Positions 18,340 to 26,076 of a DNA stretch of 64,000 bases are shown here, one piece after another (position 1 is the first letter of the stretch; every line of letters starts with the position of its first letter). A program made the translations under genes and the position numbers. The notes under the pieces are model-generated. The model ran no database searches. It was not told where the DNA came from and saw nothing but the letters and a program-made list of their open reading frames with translations. The stretch covers positions 62,001-126,000 of the forward strand of contig VMSW01000004.1 of NCBI GenBank assembly GCA_013791955.1, written 5' to 3'. This DNA comes from Propionicimonas sp. GTDB taxonomy: Bacteria; Actinomycetota; Actinomycetes; Propionibacteriales; Propionibacteriaceae.

Positions 18340-18939
18340 ATGACTATCAATGACAACGACATCTCCCGCTTCCTGGCCGGACAGATGGCAGACAACGATC
18401 CGGCACGGGCCGAGGTCGCTGCCTTCCTGCAGCGGCTGGACGCCGTCTATCCGACCGCTTCGACCACTGCGATGGAAGCTGACCACCTGGCGGCAGTGAT
18501 CCAGGAGGCTCGGCAGGTGCGCGAGACGACCGCCCTGAGGGCTAACACCTCCTCCTCGACCCCGAGCAAGCCGCCCCGGCTGGCGATCGCCGCGCTGGCC
18601 GCGGCCCTGATTGCGCTTACTGCCGGTGTTGGCGTCGCTGCCGCGATGGGCGGCTCGTTCACCCAGCAGCCAGCCGCGGTGGAACTGGCCGCACCGCCAG
18701 TGGCCGAGCTGGCCTCGCCCACACCGGACCCGTCCTCCGCCGCACCCAGCCCCACCAAGGCTGTGGCTGACGATGACCAGGCTTCGGCGCCCAAGCCGAG
18801 GGTGACCAAGAAGCCGGCGCCCAAGCCGTCCAAGTCGAAGTCGAGCCCCAAGGCCTCCGATGATGACGACCACGGTGATGAAGATGATCATGAGGACGAG
18901 GACGAAGACGAGGACGAGGACGAAGACGAGGACGACTGA
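18340..18939 (+). CDS. single-pass membrane protein with acidic tail, anti-sigma-like partner, copy 1
   Basis: A 199-residue protein. The cytoplasmic N-terminus (ISRFLAGQMADNDPARAEVA, then EADHLAAVIQEA) resembles small anti-sigma-like proteins encoded beside ECF sigma genes in actinomycetes. One transmembrane helix follows (LAIAALAAALIALTAGVGV, about 79-97), then a Pro/Lys linker and a tail almost entirely of Asp, Glu and a few His. It is a paralogue of the gene at 19616: both share LAG, VAAFL, the H-A motif and GVAAA after the helix. A GAGAGAGGA site precedes ATG 18340. A role as a sensor or anti-sigma factor is inferred from context. Confidence 0.7.
   Translation: MTINDNDISRFLAGQMADNDPARAEVAAFLQRLDAVYPTASTTAMEADHLAAVIQEARQVRETTALRANTSSSTPSKPPRLAIAALAAALIALTAGVGVAAAMGGSFTQQPAAVELAAPPVAELASPTPDPSSAAPSPTKAVADDDQASAPKPRVTKKPAPKPSKSKSSPKASDDDDHGDEDDHEDEDEDEDEDEDEDD
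18891..18936 (+). repeat. in-frame hexanucleotide tract (gacgag/gacgaa)n
   Basis: Repeating gacgag and gacgaa units at the 3' end of the first membrane-protein gene encode an alternating Asp-Glu tail. The unit length keeps the frame, so copy changes would alter only tail length. Confidence 0.85.
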
Positions 18940-18985
18940 TCAGACTCCCACTGGGTGACCCCAACCTGATCGCGCTGACCCGGCG

Positions 18986-19558
18986 ATGACCATCGGCGAT
19001 CGTTTCGCTGAGGTGCTGGCGGCCGCCCGCGATGGCGAGGATTGGGCCTGGGCTGAGCTGTATCGCGAGTTGGCGCCGGAATTGCTGCGCTTCCTCAACG
19101 CTCTGGGCGCCAACGACGCTGAAGACTGCCTTGGGGAGACGTTCGTCTCGATGGTGCGCCAACTGCCCGGCTTCGAAGGTGATGAAGCCGGATTGCGGTC
19201 GCTGGCCTTCATGATCGCCCGCAGTCGTTTGGTTGACTCCTGGCGCAAGGCTGGTCGATGTCCGCTCCAGACTGAACTGGATCACGGCACCGAGCCCACG
19301 ATGCCGGCTGCTGATGCAGCGGCGCTCGATGACGCTGGAGTCAGCGAGATTCTGGCCGCGCTGAGCCCCGATCAGCGTTCGGTGGTGGTGCTGCGCCTGC
19401 TGCACGGCTTCTCGGTGGCCGAGACCGCCGAGATTCTGGATCGGTCAGCCGGTGCGGTCAAGCAGCTGCAACACCGCGCGGTGTCCGCGCTGCGCTCAGA
19501 GCTCACCGAATCGGGCGCGGCGGCGAGTCCACTGACCGAAGTTGGTGAAGTTTCCTGA
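18986..19558 (+). CDS. ECF-type RNA polymerase sigma factor, copy 1
   Basis: A 190-residue sigma factor. Region 2 is AWAELYRELAPELLRFLNAL through GETFVSMVRQLPGF and IARSRLVDSWRKAGR; region 4 is LAALSPDQRSVVVLRLLHGF and VAETAEILDRSAGAVKQLQHRAVSAL. It lacks a long C-terminal extension. It starts 46 bases after its paired membrane protein and is 24 bases upstream of the motif before the second membrane protein. It is similar throughout to the sigma factor at 20419, so the two arose by duplication. Confidence 0.9.
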   Translation: MTIGDRFAEVLAAARDGEDWAWAELYRELAPELLRFLNALGANDAEDCLGETFVSMVRQLPGFEGDEAGLRSLAFMIARSRLVDSWRKAGRCPLQTELDHGTEPTMPAADAAALDDAGVSEILAALSPDQRSVVVLRLLHGFSVAETAEILDRSAGAVKQLQHRAVSALRSELTESGAAASPLTEVGEVS

Positions 19559-19564
19559 CCAAGG

Positions 19565-19592
19565 GCGTAACTTTCCAACCGGGTGCGGCGGT
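19565..19592 (+). promoter_or_regulatory. putative ECF sigma promoter, copy 2
   Basis: GCGTAAC (19565-19571), a 16-base spacer and GCGGT (19588-19592), 23 bases before the second membrane-protein gene. Boxes, spacer and distance to the start codon match copy 1 at 18288, although the spacer sequences differ. Confidence 0.5.
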
Positions 19593-19615
19593 TACCCCGG
19601 CAGGAAGGGACGACT

Positions 19616-20278
19616 ATGGGCGACGACAACACCGACTTCGACCGCTTGCTGGCGGGCGGAATCGGCGCTGACGACCCCAAGCTCAGCCAAGTGGCGGCCT
19701 TTCTCGACCGGGTGCAAACCACGCAGGAGCTGCCTGGGGTAGCTGAACTGGAAGCTGCGCACATCGCGCGCGTTCGCGCGTCCCTCCCGGTGTTGGGGAC
19801 CCCCCGGACCCAGCACCGGGAGCGGCCGGCCAGCCGAACCCGTCGGTTGTTGGTTGGCCTAGCGGTGGGCCTGGTGGCCAGCCTGAGCACCGGGGCCGGC
19901 GTTGCCGCCGCCTTTGGGGTGAATCCGATCGAGGCCATCACCAAGCTGCCAGGGTTCCCCGCGCAGTTGCGTCCCGGCGGCGTTGATCCCAAGAACCCGA
20001 ACGGGGCTGGCGACCCGACCTCAATCCCGCAAGCGACCGGCGTCCCGTCCGCGGATCATCCCGGGAACGGAAATGGCCAAACCGCTCAGCCCACCCAAGC
20101 CGGCGGACCGAAGCCGTCTGCCAGCAATAACGGGCGCGGCCAAGACAAGACTCATCCCACCCCCAAGGCGACCAAGGCGAGCGATAAGGCGAAGTCGGAC
20201 GACGGTAGCCCGCGAGCCACCGACAAACCGTCGGCGACTCCGACCAAGAAGGACAAGTCCGACAAGGACAAGGACTGA
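19616..20278 (+). CDS. single-pass membrane protein with charged tail, anti-sigma-like partner, copy 2
   Basis: A 220-residue paralogue of the protein at 18340: FDRLLAGGIGADDPKLSQVA, then ELEAAHIARVRASL in the cytoplasmic part, a transmembrane helix (LLVGLAVGLVASLSTGAGV, about 80-98) followed by AAAFGV, and a ~110-residue extracellular tail. Here the tail is rich in Lys, Asp, Pro and Ser (KATKASDKAKSDDG and a KDKSDKDKD end) and not purely acidic. AGGAAGGGA precedes ATG 19616. A terminator-like hairpin follows, which separates it from the second sigma gene. Confidence 0.7.
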   Translation: MGDDNTDFDRLLAGGIGADDPKLSQVAAFLDRVQTTQELPGVAELEAAHIARVRASLPVLGTPRTQHRERPASRTRRLLVGLAVGLVASLSTGAGVAAAFGVNPIEAITKLPGFPAQLRPGGVDPKNPNGAGDPTSIPQATGVPSADHPGNGNGQTAQPTQAGGPKPSASNNGRGQDKTHPTPKATKASDKAKSDDGSPRATDKPSATPTKKDKSDKDKD

Positions 20279-20342
20279 CCGGACTGAGCTGAGCGACCCG
20301 GGCACCCGTCATTGGGTACTTGAGGGTCTTGCCGGCTCTCGC

Positions 20343-20375
20343 ACGCCGGGTTGGCATCCCCCGCCAACCCGGCGT
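20343..20375 (+). terminator. hairpin between membrane protein 2 and sigma factor 2
   Basis: A perfect 13-base-pair stem (acgccgggttggc 20343-20355 with 20363-20375) and a 7-base loop, but only a weak T-run (tagccttct) after it. It may stop or reduce transcription into the second sigma gene. Confidence 0.55.
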
Positions 20376-20418
20376 TAGCCTTCTATGGACGTAGCACTCT
20401 CAGACCGGACACCCAGCA

Positions 20419-20958
20419 ATGGCCATCGGCTCGCGTTTCCCGCAGGTGCTCCAGGCTGCCGCTGATGGTCTGGAGTGGGCCTGGGCCGAGCTGTACCAGG
20501 AGTACGCCCCACCGCTGCTGCGCTTTCTGCGCGGCCAGGGGGCGGCCGACCCCGAGGACCTTCTGGGGGACTGCTTCGTACAGATCGTGACCCACCTTGG
20601 TGATTTCGCCGGTGATGAGGCTGGCTTCCGGTCGTGGACGTTCACCATTGCCAGGAGCCGCTTGGTTGATTCCTGGCGCCGCGCGGGACGGCGTCCGGTG
20701 ACCCCGGTGGCCGATCCGGCTCAGGTGGGTCGACCAGGCCAACACCACACCGAAGCCGCTGACATGCAGTTGCTCCAAGCTGGTGACGTGGCCGAGATTC
20801 TGGCCGTGCTCACCCCAGATCAACGCGCGGTGGTGAGCCTCCGCTTCGTCGATCGGTTCTCTCTGAGCGAGACCGCCGAGATCCTCGGCCGCAGCGAGGG
20901 CTCGGTGAAGCTGCTCCAACACCGGGCGATCCGAGCGTTGCGCCGGGCGCTGGGCTGA
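20419..20958 (+). CDS. ECF-type RNA polymerase sigma factor, copy 2
   Basis: A 179-residue sigma factor closely related to the one at 18986: AWAELYQEYAPPLLRFLRGQ, GDCFVQIVTHLGDFAGDEAGF and IARSRLVDSWRRAGRRP in region 2; LAVLTPDQRAVVSLRFVDRF and LSETAEILGRSEGSVKLLQH in region 4. It has no visible Shine-Dalgarno sequence and follows a hairpin, so its expression may be separate from the membrane protein upstream. Target promoters could be the two GTAAC-N16-GCGGT sites, which is inference. Confidence 0.9.
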   Translation: MAIGSRFPQVLQAAADGLEWAWAELYQEYAPPLLRFLRGQGAADPEDLLGDCFVQIVTHLGDFAGDEAGFRSWTFTIARSRLVDSWRRAGRRPVTPVADPAQVGRPGQHHTEAADMQLLQAGDVAEILAVLTPDQRAVVSLRFVDRFSLSETAEILGRSEGSVKLLQHRAIRALRRALG

Positions 20959-20962
20959 GCAC

Positions 20963-21790
20963 TCAGCAGTGCTGCTCCCAGGCGTCCAGCTGCGGGTGTT
21001 TGCGGACGGTGGCGAACCCCGCGGGCACCTGTTTGCAGATGTCATCGATCGAGCCGGTGTACTCGACGTGGAAGACGGCCTTGCCTGCCTTCAGCAGCGG
21101 TAGGTAGGCGCTGCACTCGTCGTATTCCAAGCATTCCTCGTTTACCGCGAACTCGACCAAGCCCTTGGCCTTGCCGATGAGATCGGTGGCGTTCTTCAAC
21201 CCGATCGCCAGGCCGCGCTGGTGTGCCGCCTTGCTCAGGGCCTTCAAGTAGGTCAGGGCGTGCTTCGACTTCAGCGGAAAGCCAGTCGCGGTCTGATAGC
21301 CGTCCATGTTGTCAGGATCGACCGCGTCGAAGCCCTGGGCCTTGCACTGATCCATCCGCTTCTTCATGATCGGCAATAGCTTTTTGGCCTTGCGGATGTC
21401 GAGCCACCGCTCGCCAGGCCAGCCGTCCAGCGGCTTGCCGAGCACCGACTTGGGGAATTTCTTCCGGTCAGCTCGCCAGTTCTCGTAGCCGCCAGCATTG
21501 AAATAGCAGATGACCTTCTTGCCCTGGGCGTGCAGTTTGGTGACTTGGGCTTTGGAGGTCTCCACACCGTCCAGATTGACGACGTTGGCCTGAGTTGCGG
21601 CCAGCTTGCCGGCGTACTGAATCTGCCAGGTCAGGCCGGGCTTGGGGCGCCAGATCTTCTTCGCCGCGGCCATCGGGCTGGTTTGGGCCAGCTGGGTCGT
21701 GGTGGGTGCCGCAGGCACGGTTGGGGGTGCGACGGCGCACGCGCTGAGCGTTAACGCGGCCGTGACCAGTAGGGGTAGTAGTCGAGTCAC
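20963..21790 (-). CDS. secreted GH114-like (endo-alpha-1,4-polygalactosaminidase-type) lipoprotein
   Basis: A 275-residue protein: signal peptide with lipobox LTLSAC, then a TIM-barrel-type domain with WQIQYAGKL, LHAQGKKVICYFNAGGYENW, WPGERWLDIR, GFDAVDPDNMDGY and LAIGLKNATDL. These are the conserved segments of family GH114, which cleaves galactosaminogalactan-type polymers. The Asp residues in DAVDPDNMD are likely active-site residues. The GTG start at 21790 overlaps the pdxR stop by 4 bases (GTGA) with a GGATGGAG site inside pdxR, so it is translationally coupled to an apparently unrelated regulator gene. Confidence 0.8.
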   Translation of the reverse strand: MTRLLPLLVTAALTLSACAVAPPTVPAAPTTTQLAQTSPMAAAKKIWRPKPGLTWQIQYAGKLAATQANVVNLDGVETSKAQVTKLHAQGKKVICYFNAGGYENWRADRKKFPKSVLGKPLDGWPGERWLDIRKAKKLLPIMKKRMDQCKAQGFDAVDPDNMDGYQTATGFPLKSKHALTYLKALSKAAHQRGLAIGLKNATDLIGKAKGLVEFAVNEECLEYDECSAYLPLLKAGKAVFHVEYTGSIDDICKQVPAGFATVRKHPQLDAWEQHC

Positions 21791-23190
21791 GACTCCATCC
21801 TGCCCGCAACTTGGGCGATGAGCGCTAGTCCCGCAGCCATTTCCGCCTCTGGGGCAGCGCCGAAGCCGAAGACGATGCCCCGGTGTTTGGTCGAACTCGA
21901 CCAATACTGCGACAGCGGGCTCACCTGAACTCCTTCAGCGGCCAACTCGGCAACGACTGCATCCTCAGCGCGAATGGTTTCGACTACGGCGTGCAGTCCG
22001 CCGTCCATCGGGTAGACCCGCAACCCGGGACGTTCCCGCAGCGCGGCCACAACTTGGGCCCGCAGTCGTCGGTAGCGCTGGCGCATTCGTTGGGTGTGTA
22101 GGCGCAAGGCACCGCTACGCAGGTACTCAGCCATCGCCCGTTGGGCCACCAGGCCCAGCGGTTGGCCCAGATCGGCGCGCACCTCGGCGACCGCTGGCAC
22201 CAGCCATTCCGGGAGGGCCAGGAAGCCGGTGGCCAGCGCCGGGGTCAGGGTTTTGGACAAGGTGCCCAGCAGCACCACCCGGCCAGTCGCCGGGTCGTCG
22301 AGCGCGGCCAGTGCTGGCAACGGCGAAGAGGTGTAGCGAAGTTCAGAGTCGTAGTCGTCCTCGATGATGACTACCTGGTTGGCGTGGGCCCATTCCAGCA
22401 ACTCCTGGCGCCGGTCAATCGGCAGCGAGCCGCCCAGCGGGTACTGGTGGCTGGGGGTGACCAGCAGCACCTCCGGGGCGTCCGGACCGGTAGGCAGGGC
22501 GCTGGTGACCAACCCGTGCTCGTCCACTGGCAACGGCATCACGGTGGCGCCGAAGCGCTCTGGCACCCGCCGCAACGACGGGTAGCCGGGATCTTCAACC
22601 CCGAACCGCAGGCCGGTGGTGGCGCCCAGGGCCAGCAAGGTCAGCGCCAAGCCCTCGCGACCACCGGCGGTGACTGCGATTTGGGCCGGATCACGCACCA
22701 CCGCGCGCATTCGGCGCAAGTGCTCGGCCCATTCCAGCCGCAATTCCGGCAGGCCAAGCGCGGGTGAGGCGGTATCAGCCGGGGCGTTGGCGGCGTGCCG
22801 CCAGGCGGCTTTCCAGGCCGGGCCGACCAGTTCTGCCGTCCAGGGGCGGCCAGGGCGGAGATCCAGGCCCGACGGCGGCTCGGGGTCAACCGGCCGAATG
22901 GAGGCCAGCGCTGGTGGGTGGACGCGGCGCAACAGCGGGTTCACGATTGTTGATCGACCCATGCTGGCACTCAGGTAGCCCTCGGCCAGTAACTGGTCGT
23001 AGGCGGCCGTCACCGAGCCACGCGACACCCCGAGGTGATCGGCCAGGGCCCGACTGGAGGGCACCGGGTCGCCTGGGGCCAACACCTGGGCCGTAACCAG
23101 CTCGCGGAGTTGGTTTGCCAGCTGTTCGGGCAGCGACCCGGCTCCCAGTTGGACGCGCAACGGGAGGGTGATTTCGGGGGTTCGCCGCAT
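21787..23190 (-). CDS. pdxR: MocR-family regulator of vitamin B6 synthesis (PdxR)
   Basis: A 467-residue fusion of an N-terminal GntR winged helix ([35 protein letters not shown], about 40-75) with a class I aminotransferase-like PLP domain ([29 protein letters not shown] with the PLP lysine). It is divergent from pdxS, the standard arrangement for PdxR, which activates pdxST and represses itself when PLP is available. Start ATG 23190: TATCCT lies 6 bases upstream, so the mRNA may be leaderless. An alternative GTG lies at 23211. Confidence 0.88.
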   Translation of the reverse strand: MRRTPEITLPLRVQLGAGSLPEQLANQLRELVTAQVLAPGDPVPSSRALADHLGVSRGSVTAAYDQLLAEGYLSASMGRSTIVNPLLRRVHPPALASIRPVDPEPPSGLDLRPGRPWTAELVGPAWKAAWRHAANAPADTASPALGLPELRLEWAEHLRRMRAVVRDPAQIAVTAGGREGLALTLLALGATTGLRFGVEDPGYPSLRRVPERFGATVMPLPVDEHGLVTSALPTGPDAPEVLLVTPSHQYPLGGSLPIDRRQELLEWAHANQVVIIEDDYDSELRYTSSPLPALAALDDPATGRVVLLGTLSKTLTPALATGFLALPEWLVPAVAEVRADLGQPLGLVAQRAMAEYLRSGALRLHTQRMRQRYRRLRAQVVAALRERPGLRVYPMDGGLHAVVETIRAEDAVVAELAAEGVQVSPLSQYWSSSTKHRGIVFGFGAAPEAEMAAGLALIAQVAGRMES

Positions 23191-23196
23191 GCCTTC

Positions 23197-23234
23197 AGGA
23201 TACTGGATCACCTACATTGGTCTAGTTCTGGATC
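23197..23234. promoter_or_regulatory. pdxR/pdxS divergent control region with direct repeats
   Basis: Two copies of ctggatc (23203-23209 and 23228-23234), 25 bases apart, in the 79-base divergent intergenic region. On the minus strand TAGACC, 16 bases, then TATCCT (-10 at 23197-23202) and 6 bases lead to the pdxR start. One repeat abuts the -10. MocR proteins are known to bind direct repeats; that these are the sites is inference. Confidence 0.45.
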
Positions 23235-23269
23235 TGGCGGGGGCCAGTAAGTGGCCTCAGGATGGGAGC

Positions 23270-24166
23270 ATGACGACAATCACTGGAACTCGCGCGGTCA
23301 AGCGCGGCCTGGCCGACATGCTCAAGGGCGGCGTGATCATGGACGTGGTCACCCCCGAACAGGCTCGCATTGCCGAGGACGCTGGCGCGGTTGCGGTGAT
23401 GGCGCTGGAGCGCGTCCCGGCCGATATTCGTTCCCAGGGTGGCGTGGCGCGGATGAGCGACCCTGATCTGATCGCCGGCATCATCGAAGCGGTTTCCATT
23501 CCGGTGATGGCCAAGGCCCGCATTGGCCACTTCGTCGAGGCTCAGGTGCTGCAGCAACTCAAGGTCGACTACATCGACGAGTCCGAGGTGCTTTCGCCAG
23601 CCGACTACCTCCATCACATCGACAAGCACGCTTTCACCGTCCCCTTCGTTTGTGGCGCGACCAACCTCGGCGAGGCGCTGCGGCGCATCTCCGAAGGTGC
23701 GGCCATGATCCGCTCCAAGGGTGAAGCAGGCACGGGCGACGTGTCTGAGGCGGTCAAGCACATCCGGACGATCCGGGCCGAGATCGCTGGGCTGCGGGCG
23801 GCTTTCGAGACTAACCCCGAAGAGCTCTACGTCGCCGCCAAGGAGCTGCAGGCGCCGATCGACCTGGTGCGCGAGGTGGCCGAGACTGGCAAGCTGCCGG
23901 TGGTGCTGTTCACCGCAGGTGGCGTGGCGACCCCGGCTGACGCCGCCCTGCTGATGCAGCTCGGAGCTGAGGGTGTGTTCGTCGGCTCGGGCATCTTCAA
24001 GTCTGGTGACCCGGCCAAGCGCGCCGCCGCGATCGTGAAGGCCACCGCGGCATTCGACGACCCGGCCGTGATCACCGAGACCTCCCGTGGCCTGGGCGAG
24101 GCGATGGTCGGAATCAACGTGGCCGACGTTCCGGCCCCGCACCGGTTGGCCGAGCGGGGTTGGTGA
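23270..24166 (+). CDS. pdxS: pyridoxal 5'-phosphate synthase, PdxS subunit
   Basis: A 298-residue (beta/alpha)8 synthase subunit that makes PLP from ribose 5-phosphate, glyceraldehyde 3-phosphate and ammonia channelled from PdxT. Seen are [18 protein letters not shown], the catalytic lysine segment [30 protein letters not shown], the [16 protein letters not shown] stretch and a C-terminal [17 protein letters not shown]. The start is ATG 23270, where the family N-terminus begins ([10 protein letters not shown]). A REP-like element separates it from pdxT. Confidence 0.97.
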   Translation: MTTITGTRAVKRGLADMLKGGVIMDVVTPEQARIAEDAGAVAVMALERVPADIRSQGGVARMSDPDLIAGIIEAVSIPVMAKARIGHFVEAQVLQQLKVDYIDESEVLSPADYLHHIDKHAFTVPFVCGATNLGEALRRISEGAAMIRSKGEAGTGDVSEAVKHIRTIRAEIAGLRAAFETNPEELYVAAKELQAPIDLVREVAETGKLPVVLFTAGGVATPADAALLMQLGAEGVFVGSGIFKSGDPAKRAAAIVKATAAFDDPAVITETSRGLGEAMVGINVADVPAPHRLAERGW

Positions 24167-24202
24167 TGGTGAGGCAGTTGCCTCGGCCCACTGAAGGCTC
24201 GG

Positions 24203-24279
24203 GCTTCGACGGGCTCAGCCAACTTGGCGTTCAGTTCGCTGACTTGGTGTCCGCCCAGTTCCCTGAGCTTGTCGAAGGG
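24203..24279. repeat. REP-like inverted repeat, copy 2, between pdxS and pdxT
   Basis: A degenerate arm gcttcgacgggctcagc (24204-24220) and a perfect arm ccctgagcttgtcgaaggg (24261-24279) in inverted orientation. The second arm ends 8 bases before the pdxT start codon, where a ribosome binding site would be expected. Confidence 0.85.
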
Positions 24280-24287
24280 TCGAAGCG

Positions 24288-24896
24288 GTGAGCACCACCG
24301 TCGGCGTCCTGGGTCTCCAAGGGGGCGTGAGCGAGCATGTCGAACTGCTCGACTCCCTCGGGGTGCGTACCTGTCTGCTGCGCAGCCCGTCCGATCTGCT
24401 AGGGGCGGACGGGCTGCGCGTGGACGCGGTCGTCCTACCGGGTGGGGAGTCCTCGGTGATCGACCGGTTGCTACGCACCTTCGGGTTGTTCGACCCGTTG
24501 CGCGCAGCCATCGGGGCTGGCCTACCGACCTTGGGCACCTGTGCCGGGTTGATTCTGCTCGCTGACAAGGTGCTAGATCCGGCGCCGGGTCAGCAATCGC
24601 TGGCGGTGCTGGACGCGACCGTGCGCCGCAACGCTTTCGGCTCGCAGGTGGATTCGGCCGAAGTAGATCTGGAAACCAGTGACGGCCCGGTCAAGGTGGC
24701 CTTCATTCGGGCACCGCAGGTGGTAGCTACCGGGCCAGCTGTAACGGTGATCGCTCGCCGTGGTGAGGCCATTGTTGGGGCGCGCCAGGGGGCAATCACC
24801 GGATTGGCCTTCCACCCGGAGGTCACTGGTGAAGCCCGCTTCCACCGTCGGCTGATCGCTGATGCCGGAGCCACGGCGCTCGCCGAGGCTGGCTAA
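24288..24896 (+). CDS. pdxT: pyridoxal 5'-phosphate synthase, glutaminase subunit PdxT
   Basis: A 202-residue class I glutamine amidotransferase supplying ammonia to PdxS. It has GVLGLQGGVSEHVELL, the oxyanion segment LPGGESSVIDRLL, the nucleophile in LGTCAGLILLA (Cys about 86) and the His/Glu pair in FHPEVTGEARFH. GTG 24288 follows directly after a REP-like arm, with no normal ribosome binding site. Translation may therefore depend on the element or be weak relative to pdxS. Confidence 0.95.
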   Translation: MSTTVGVLGLQGGVSEHVELLDSLGVRTCLLRSPSDLLGADGLRVDAVVLPGGESSVIDRLLRTFGLFDPLRAAIGAGLPTLGTCAGLILLADKVLDPAPGQQSLAVLDATVRRNAFGSQVDSAEVDLETSDGPVKVAFIRAPQVVATGPAVTVIARRGEAIVGARQGAITGLAFHPEVTGEARFHRRLIADAGATALAEAG

Positions 24897-24967
24897 CTCG
24901 ACGGTGCTGGGCGGTGCGCAATTGCCGCCGTTGGTTTGGTCCCCGCCACTGTGATCGCTAGCCTTCA

Positions 24968-25080
24968 TCACGAGGGGAGTACTTCCCAAGTCGCCCGCGG
25001 TCAATACGAACACCCAGTGTTCCCGTGAGCGCACCCGCCAAGGGTGAAGGAGACCTCACAGTAGAACTGTGAGAGGACCC
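24968..25080 (+). promoter_or_regulatory. yybP-ykoY manganese riboswitch upstream of terC
   Basis: The leader carries the family hallmarks: GAGGGGAGTA (24972-24981, loop L1), gcggtcaatacga in the middle and GAAGGAGACCTC (25046-25057, loop L3). GAGG 24972-24975 can pair with CCTC 25054-25057 to form P1. The 3' strand of P1 overlaps a competing 7-bp hairpin (ctcacag 25055-25061 with ctgtgag 25067-25073), which runs into the ribosome binding site GAGAGGA. Mn2+ would stabilise P1, open the hairpin and allow translation of terC. The aptamer assignment rests on known consensus; the switch mechanism is inference. Confidence 0.85.
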
Positions 25081-25083
25081 AAC

Positions 25084-26067
25084 ATGATCAGCACACCGCT
25101 CGAAGTCGGCATCGGCACTCCGCTGCTGTGGGGCGTGAGCCTCGCGGTGGTGTTGGCGATGTTCCTGATCGACTTCCTGATCACCCGCAAACCCCACGAC
25201 GTGAGTATGAAAGAGGCCGTCAGCTGGTCGGCCTTTTACCTCGCGCTCCCACTGGCCTTCGGGGTCTGGATTTGGTTCGCCTTTGGGGCGCAGATCGGGC
25301 TGGAGTTCTACGCCGGCTACCTGGTGGAGAAATCGCTCAGCGTCGACAACCTGTTCGTTTTCATGTTGCTGCTGGCCTCCTTCGCAGTTCCCCGCGAGTT
25401 GCAGCAGCGCGTCCTGTTGATCGGGGTGGCTGGAGCGTTGGTGCTGCGGGGGGTCTTCATCGCCCTGGGGGCGGCGATGCTGGCCAACTTCGCCTGGACC
25501 TTCTTGCTGTTCGGGGCGATCCTGCTGGCCACTGCGGTGAAGGTGTACACCGACGCCCGTAGCCCCGGCGATCACCAGATCGATCCGGGCCAGCTGCGAA
25601 TCGTGAAGCTGGCCCGCCGCTTCTTCGCGGTGACCGATGGCTACCACGGCTCCCGGATGAGCCTTCGGGTGGACGGGCGCCGTGCCATCACCCCATTGGC
25701 CCTGGCCACTTTGGCCATTTTGGCTACCGACGTCGTTTTCGCCGTTGATTCGGTGCCAGCGGTTTACGGCATTACTGGTGACCCCTACCTGGTTTTCGTC
25801 ACCAACGCCTTCGCTCTGTTGGGCCTGCGGGCGCTCTACTTCGTCCTCGAAGGGGCGCTGGGGGCGCTGGTGCATCTTGGCTATGGCCTGGCCGTGATCC
25901 TGGCGTTCATCGGGGTGAAACTGGTGCTGCATTGGGCGCATGGCATTTGGGCCTGGGTGCCGACGGTGCCCACCCTGGCCTCACTGGCGGTGATCGTGGC
26001 CATTTTGGCGACCGTCATTTTCACCAGCCTGATGGCCACCCGCAAGCAGCGCGCCGATTTGGAGTAG
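25084..26067 (+). CDS. TerC-family membrane protein (probable manganese exporter)
   Basis: A 327-residue protein with about eight to nine transmembrane helices. TerC signatures are LVEKSLSVDNLFVFMLLLASF with the acidic metal-binding residues, and LATLAILATDVVFAVDSVPAVYGIT. Members such as Alx and MeeF/MeeY export Mn2+, often to load secreted metalloproteins or prevent toxicity. The manganese riboswitch in front of the gene supports this substrate. ATG 25084 is set by the GAGAGGA site at 25071-25077. Confidence 0.93.
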   Translation: MISTPLEVGIGTPLLWGVSLAVVLAMFLIDFLITRKPHDVSMKEAVSWSAFYLALPLAFGVWIWFAFGAQIGLEFYAGYLVEKSLSVDNLFVFMLLLASFAVPRELQQRVLLIGVAGALVLRGVFIALGAAMLANFAWTFLLFGAILLATAVKVYTDARSPGDHQIDPGQLRIVKLARRFFAVTDGYHGSRMSLRVDGRRAITPLALATLAILATDVVFAVDSVPAVYGITGDPYLVFVTNAFALLGLRALYFVLEGALGALVHLGYGLAVILAFIGVKLVLHWAHGIWAWVPTVPTLASLAVIVAILATVIFTSLMATRKQRADLE

Positions 26068-26076
26068 CCAGACTGG

